DNA of 25,674 bases, from positions 1 to 25,674 of the forward strand of contig JBFLVQ010000056.1 of the NCBI GenBank assembly GCA_040758525.1, written 5' to 3'. Position 1 is the first letter of the stretch; the number at the start of each line of letters is the position of its first letter. The notes beneath the pieces are model-generated. The model did not search any database. It saw nothing but the letters and a program-made list of their open reading frames with translations, and was not told where the DNA came from. Shown in pieces: positions 22,977 to 25,674 of the stretch. A program made the translations under genes and the position numbers. This DNA comes from JBFLVQ01 sp040758525 (GTDB lineage Bacteria; Acidobacteriota; Blastocatellia; Chloracidobacteriales; JADJPF01).

Positions 22977-23786
22977 ATGATCGATTTTGAGGGTCTAATT
23001 GAATCAGGTTCAAGAGATGAGTTTCTTCTGCGCCAGATTGATCCAGAAAGATTGCCTGCACATGTGGCAATTATAATGGATGGCAATGGGCGCTGGGCAG
23101 CACGACGCGGCAGTCCACGTGTGATAGGTCATCGTGCTGGTATCAAAGCTGTACGTGAGAGTGTAGAGACAGCCGCACGGCTAGGCTTACATACGCTGAC
23201 ACTCTATGCATTCTCTGTAGAGAATTGGAAGCGGCCACGTTTTGAGATTGTTACACTAATGAGCCTACTCAAAGAGTATCTACGTGCTGAGTTGGCTAAT
23301 ATTAACAAGAATAATATACGCTTTACTACCATAGGCCGTATCGAAGAGCTAGACAAATCGGTACAACGTGAGGTCGCCTATGCTAAGCGTGAGACTGCTG
23401 CCAATACCGGAATGGTGATGAATATTGCGCTCAACTATGGTGGCCGTACAGAGATTGTTGATGCCTGTCGCCAGCTCTGCCATGAATATATCAAGAATGG
23501 CCGTAATCCTGATGAGATTGATGAGCTTGTGCTCAGTCGCTATCTTTACACAAGTGGCTTGCCTGAGCCTGATCTGCTGATCCGTACCAGTGGAGAGATG
23601 CGTGTCTCCAACTTCCTCCTTTGGCAGATCGCCTATACGGAAATCTATGTTACCGATACGTTCTGGCCTGATTTCTCGCGTGCTCACCTCTTTGAGGCAA
23701 TCATAGAGTACCAGAAGCGAGAACGACGTTATGGCGATATCAAGCCAGCAGAGCAAAAATCACCAGCAGCCCTAATTGCCAAATGA
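22977..23786 (+). CDS. uppS: Undecaprenyl diphosphate synthase (cis-prenyltransferase)
   Basis: Adds isopentenyl units in cis to farnesyl diphosphate to make the C55 lipid carrier for peptidoglycan and other glycans. 269 residues from ATG 22977; AAGGA at 22963-22967 is 9 bases upstream but only one base from the ATG at 22968, so the later start is preferred. The catalytic Asp35 is in IIMDGNGRWA and His52 in VIGHRAG. TLYAFSVENWKRP and the C-terminal RTSGEMRVSNFLLWQ are intact. The 20-residue acidic N-terminal extension is slightly longer than usual. Its stop overlaps the cdsA start (ATGA). Confidence 0.96.
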   Translation: MIDFEGLIESGSRDEFLLRQIDPERLPAHVAIIMDGNGRWAARRGSPRVIGHRAGIKAVRESVETAARLGLHTLTLYAFSVENWKRPRFEIVTLMSLLKEYLRAELANINKNNIRFTTIGRIEELDKSVQREVAYAKRETAANTGMVMNIALNYGGRTEIVDACRQLCHEYIKNGRNPDEIDELVLSRYLYTSGLPEPDLLIRTSGEMRVSNFLLWQIAYTEIYVTDTFWPDFSRAHLFEAIIEYQKRERRYGDIKPAEQKSPAALIAK

Positions 23787-24589
23787 AACGTGTTATTTCC
23801 GGTATCATATTACTATCTCTACTTGGTCTCTCGGTCTGGAATGATCCACCCTATTTTTTTATTGGCTTCGCCGCACTGGTAATGGGGCTGGCGCTTTGGG
23901 AGTTCTATGGTTTGGCCGCGCGTGTAGGCTACCATTGCTACCGGTTTCTAGGTTATTGTGCAGCCGCTGTAACACTCTATGCTTTTAGTAGCAACCAATT
24001 TGAGTTGATCCTACCGATGAGCGTAGGGCTATTACTAGCAATGATGATAGCAGCGCTTTTTGAGAGCCAGGATAACAAGGATTTCTCTAAAATAATGGGT
24101 TCGGTAGCTTCTACCTTCTTAGGTGTCTTCTATGTTGTGGTGCTAGCCGGGTTTCTTGTTGGTGTACGTGTAATGGCTAGTGCTCCCCATTCCCAACTAT
24201 TATCACTCTTCTTTCTTATCATTGCAGCAAGTGACACAGGTGCTTATTACACTGGTCGTAACCTAGGCCGTCACAAGCTTGCACCACGCATCAGTCCTGG
24301 CAAAACCATTGAAGGTTCGCTGGGCGGCTTGGTTGCTGCTATTGCCATTGCCTTCATTGTAAAATACACCTTCTTTTCACAGTTGCCTGGTTGGCATGCG
24401 CTTGTGCTGGCGATAGTGATGAATATTGTTGGTCAATTGGGGGATCTCTTTGAATCTCTCCTTAAGCGAGGGGCCGGAACAAAAGATGCCGCATCAATTA
24501 TACCTGGGCATGGCGGCTTGCTAGATCGTCTTGATAGCGTCCTCTTCAATGCACCGCTACTCTACTACTATTCCCTTATCATCAGTTGA
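23783..24589 (+). CDS. cdsA: Phosphatidate cytidylyltransferase
   Basis: Forms CDP-diacylglycerol from phosphatidate and CTP at the inner membrane, the branch point of phospholipid synthesis. 268 residues with about seven or eight hydrophobic helices. The family signature is complete: SDTGAYYTGRNLG from Ser150, SPGKTIEGSLGG at 171-182, GDLFESLLKR at 220-229, and KDAASIIPGHGGLLDRLDS at 234-252. The ATG overlaps the uppS stop by 4 nt, the classic uppS-cdsA arrangement; frr and dxr, often nearby in other bacteria, are not in the window. The stop is directly followed by the A-run of the terminator at 24589-24612. Confidence 0.96.
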   Translation: MKRVISGIILLSLLGLSVWNDPPYFFIGFAALVMGLALWEFYGLAARVGYHCYRFLGYCAAAVTLYAFSSNQFELILPMSVGLLLAMMIAALFESQDNKDFSKIMGSVASTFLGVFYVVVLAGFLVGVRVMASAPHSQLLSLFFLIIAASDTGAYYTGRNLGRHKLAPRISPGKTIEGSLGGLVAAIAIAFIVKYTFFSQLPGWHALVLAIVMNIVGQLGDLFESLLKRGAGTKDAASIIPGHGGLLDRLDSVLFNAPLLYYYSLIIS

Positions 24590-24612
24590 AAAAAAGGCCC
24601 TTATTAAGGGCC
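24589..24612 (-). terminator. Intrinsic terminator of the right-edge gene
   Basis: GGCCCTT (24596-24602) and AAGGGCC (24606-24612) form a 7-bp stem. On the minus strand it is followed by seven T (24595-24589), the correct orientation for the 24701-25534 gene. On the plus strand it lies right behind cdsA but has no T-tail there. Confidence 0.8.
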
Positions 24613-24700
24613 AAATTCTCAGAGGAGAAAATTCATGAAGCTTAGTTGATAACTAAATGAATAGAAGGAGAAGAAAAAGGTTGCTTAGCTAAATAAACCA

Positions 24701-25534
24701 TTACTGTGTGACGACATCATTGATGCGTCGAGCAACAGCCATGCTTTCCTCAATAAAACCAGCTAATCTTTGGAAAAGTTCATTACGGGGTCGTAAATAG
24801 GCGGTAGTACGAATATTACGATAGCTGTGTAGTGTCGCACCAATCGTCACATTGAGGCCGTGTAGATTAATATTCCAATGGCCGTAATTGAGTGTCTGGG
24901 TGATATAAGGGCGGAGGCTAGGTCGCTCGGGTGGTGCTATCGCTGCTACCATAGGGGTAGGTTGATTAGTGCTGAGTTCGGCGCCTGCGCCTAGATCCTC
25001 AGGCGAAAGATAATCATAGACCTCCTGCTCCTGAAAGCTAAATTCATATTCCACTTTACCATTCTTATCAATAACTACCCGTTCCTCCAGGCTGGCACCA
25101 GGCAATGATTTCACTGTATTGGTAGCAAGGATCTGATCTGTACGTGGATTGATCCGACCACCCAGGCTTTTTTTCAACATTTCTTCCAACTCTATTAGTT
25201 CAGACTTGTCAAAGCCAGCAATCGTTGCAGTCGGTTTAGCAAAATTGATGTTGATACGTTCGATCTTCTCGCTATTGAATGGACGTTCCCATAGACAGGT
25301 CTGTTTACCTATACCAGCCGTCTTTGGTAGATCATAAATCATTTGGGCTAAATAGTTTCCCGGGGCAAGGAAGATATAGCGTTCTACTTCTAACGGGCTG
25401 AGAGCGAGTACAAAGCCACTGTTCTGATTGATATCAACAATCGCAAGAGTAGCATCAAAGATACGAAATTCATTGCCATAGTTGAACTTCAATTTGATCC
25501 GTTTCATTTCCCAGCTCTTTCCCAGCCTCTCCAT
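24701..25534 (-). CDS. Hypothetical protein, no family recognised
   Basis: 277 residues from ATG 25534; ATG 25507 (MKRIKLKFNYGNEFRIFD) is an equally good start and neither has a strong ribosome site. There is no signal peptide or membrane segment. Residues 10-100 alternate short hydrophobic strands (FDATLAIVDI, GFVLALSPLEVERYIFLAPG) as in a beta-rich domain. A charged helix lies at about 110-125 (ELIELEEMLKKSL). Residues about 135-175 read TVKSLPGASLEERVVIDKNG and a FSFQEQEVYDYL strand. A Pro-rich linker follows near 190-210, then a C-terminal block with aromatic strands and a final helix. The domain-linker-domain look suggests a soluble or structural protein. It is convergent with cdsA and carries its own terminator. 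Confidence 0.65.
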   Translation of the reverse strand: MERLGKSWEMKRIKLKFNYGNEFRIFDATLAIVDINQNSGFVLALSPLEVERYIFLAPGNYLAQMIYDLPKTAGIGKQTCLWERPFNSEKIERININFAKPTATIAGFDKSELIELEEMLKKSLGGRINPRTDQILATNTVKSLPGASLEERVVIDKNGKVEYEFSFQEQEVYDYLSPEDLGAGAELSTNQPTPMVAAIAPPERPSLRPYITQTLNYGHWNINLHGLNVTIGATLHSYRNIRTTAYLRPRNELFQRLAGFIEESMAVARRINDVVTQ

Positions 25535-25576
25535 TGAATTGAAGATAGATTTAATATTTTACCGTTTCATCCTGCT

Positions 25577-25582
25577 ATTATA
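25577..25582 (-). promoter_or_regulatory. -10 box of the right-edge gene
   Basis: Minus-strand TATAAT at 25582-25577, 42 bp upstream of ATG 25534. No convincing -35. The remaining bases to the window edge hold no gene that I can see. Confidence 0.35.
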
Positions 25583-25674
25583 GTTGATATATTACAATGG
25601 CAGGTACAGTACTAAGCTGCTTCCAGAATCTAGAATCTCTTTCTGAAATTAAGAATAGAGCGAGTAACAACATA

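Noticed and set aside
24635..24649. Tiny frame of four codons after AGGAG
   Set aside because: Too short to support as a gene; it lies between a terminator and a convergent stop.
24642..24656. TTAGTT-GAT-AACTAA inverted repeat
   Set aside because: Six AT-rich pairs without a T-run; likely chance, and a better terminator lies next to it.
1..25674. CRISPR arrays, tRNA or rRNA genes, insertion sequences, integrases, attachment sites
   Set aside because: None were seen: no regularly spaced short repeats, no cloverleaf recognised, and no mobile-element protein.

Overview
The window reads as ordinary bacterial chromosome: about 26 protein genes packed in short operons on both strands. I see no rRNA, tRNA, CRISPR array, transposase or phage gene. 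By eye the base composition is slightly AT-rich and even. GTG and TTG starts are frequent (536, 3923, 4891, 5305, 6594, 8441, 18064, 21573, 22156), most with a Shine-Dalgarno match. An Acidobacteriota host, perhaps a Blastocatellia relative, is my best guess. It rests on the divergent EF-G paralogue, the DUF6677-like membrane protein and the zinc-ribbon coiled-coil protein. This is recalled family knowledge, not a search result.

Left part (1-9096). A partial unknown gene runs off the left edge on the minus strand. A coiled-coil/zinc-ribbon protein follows on the plus strand, converging on a small Cys-rich protein plus HemB (haem synthesis) on the minus strand. A long plus-strand run then encodes acyl-CoA dehydrogenase, MeaB, methylmalonyl-CoA epimerase, an exported parvulin isomerase, an MBL-fold hydrolase, MTA phosphorylase and two small membrane proteins. 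The first three form an acyl-CoA/methylmalonyl-CoA module; the mutase is not in the window.

Middle part (9097-16897). An EF-G-like GTPase lacking the usual catalytic His stands alone and ends in a clear hairpin. Two small unknown genes flank an AT-rich 322-bp gap with inverted repeats and an orphan minus-strand terminator. A minus-strand operon then runs HAD phosphatase, cyclophilin, TsaD, a PC4-like/nuclease-like protein, an odd 283-codon frame made of two tandem 405-bp units, and Hpt. The tandem-duplicated segment is the least explained piece of the window.

Right part (16898-25674). Threonine synthase and an ArnT-like membrane glycosyltransferase form a plus-strand pair whose 3' end overlaps a convergent alpha/beta hydrolase, which lies downstream of MobA. 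PyrE and TruA, then UppS and CdsA (cell-envelope lipid precursors), follow on the plus strand. A T-tailed terminator separates CdsA from a convergent unknown gene at the right edge.
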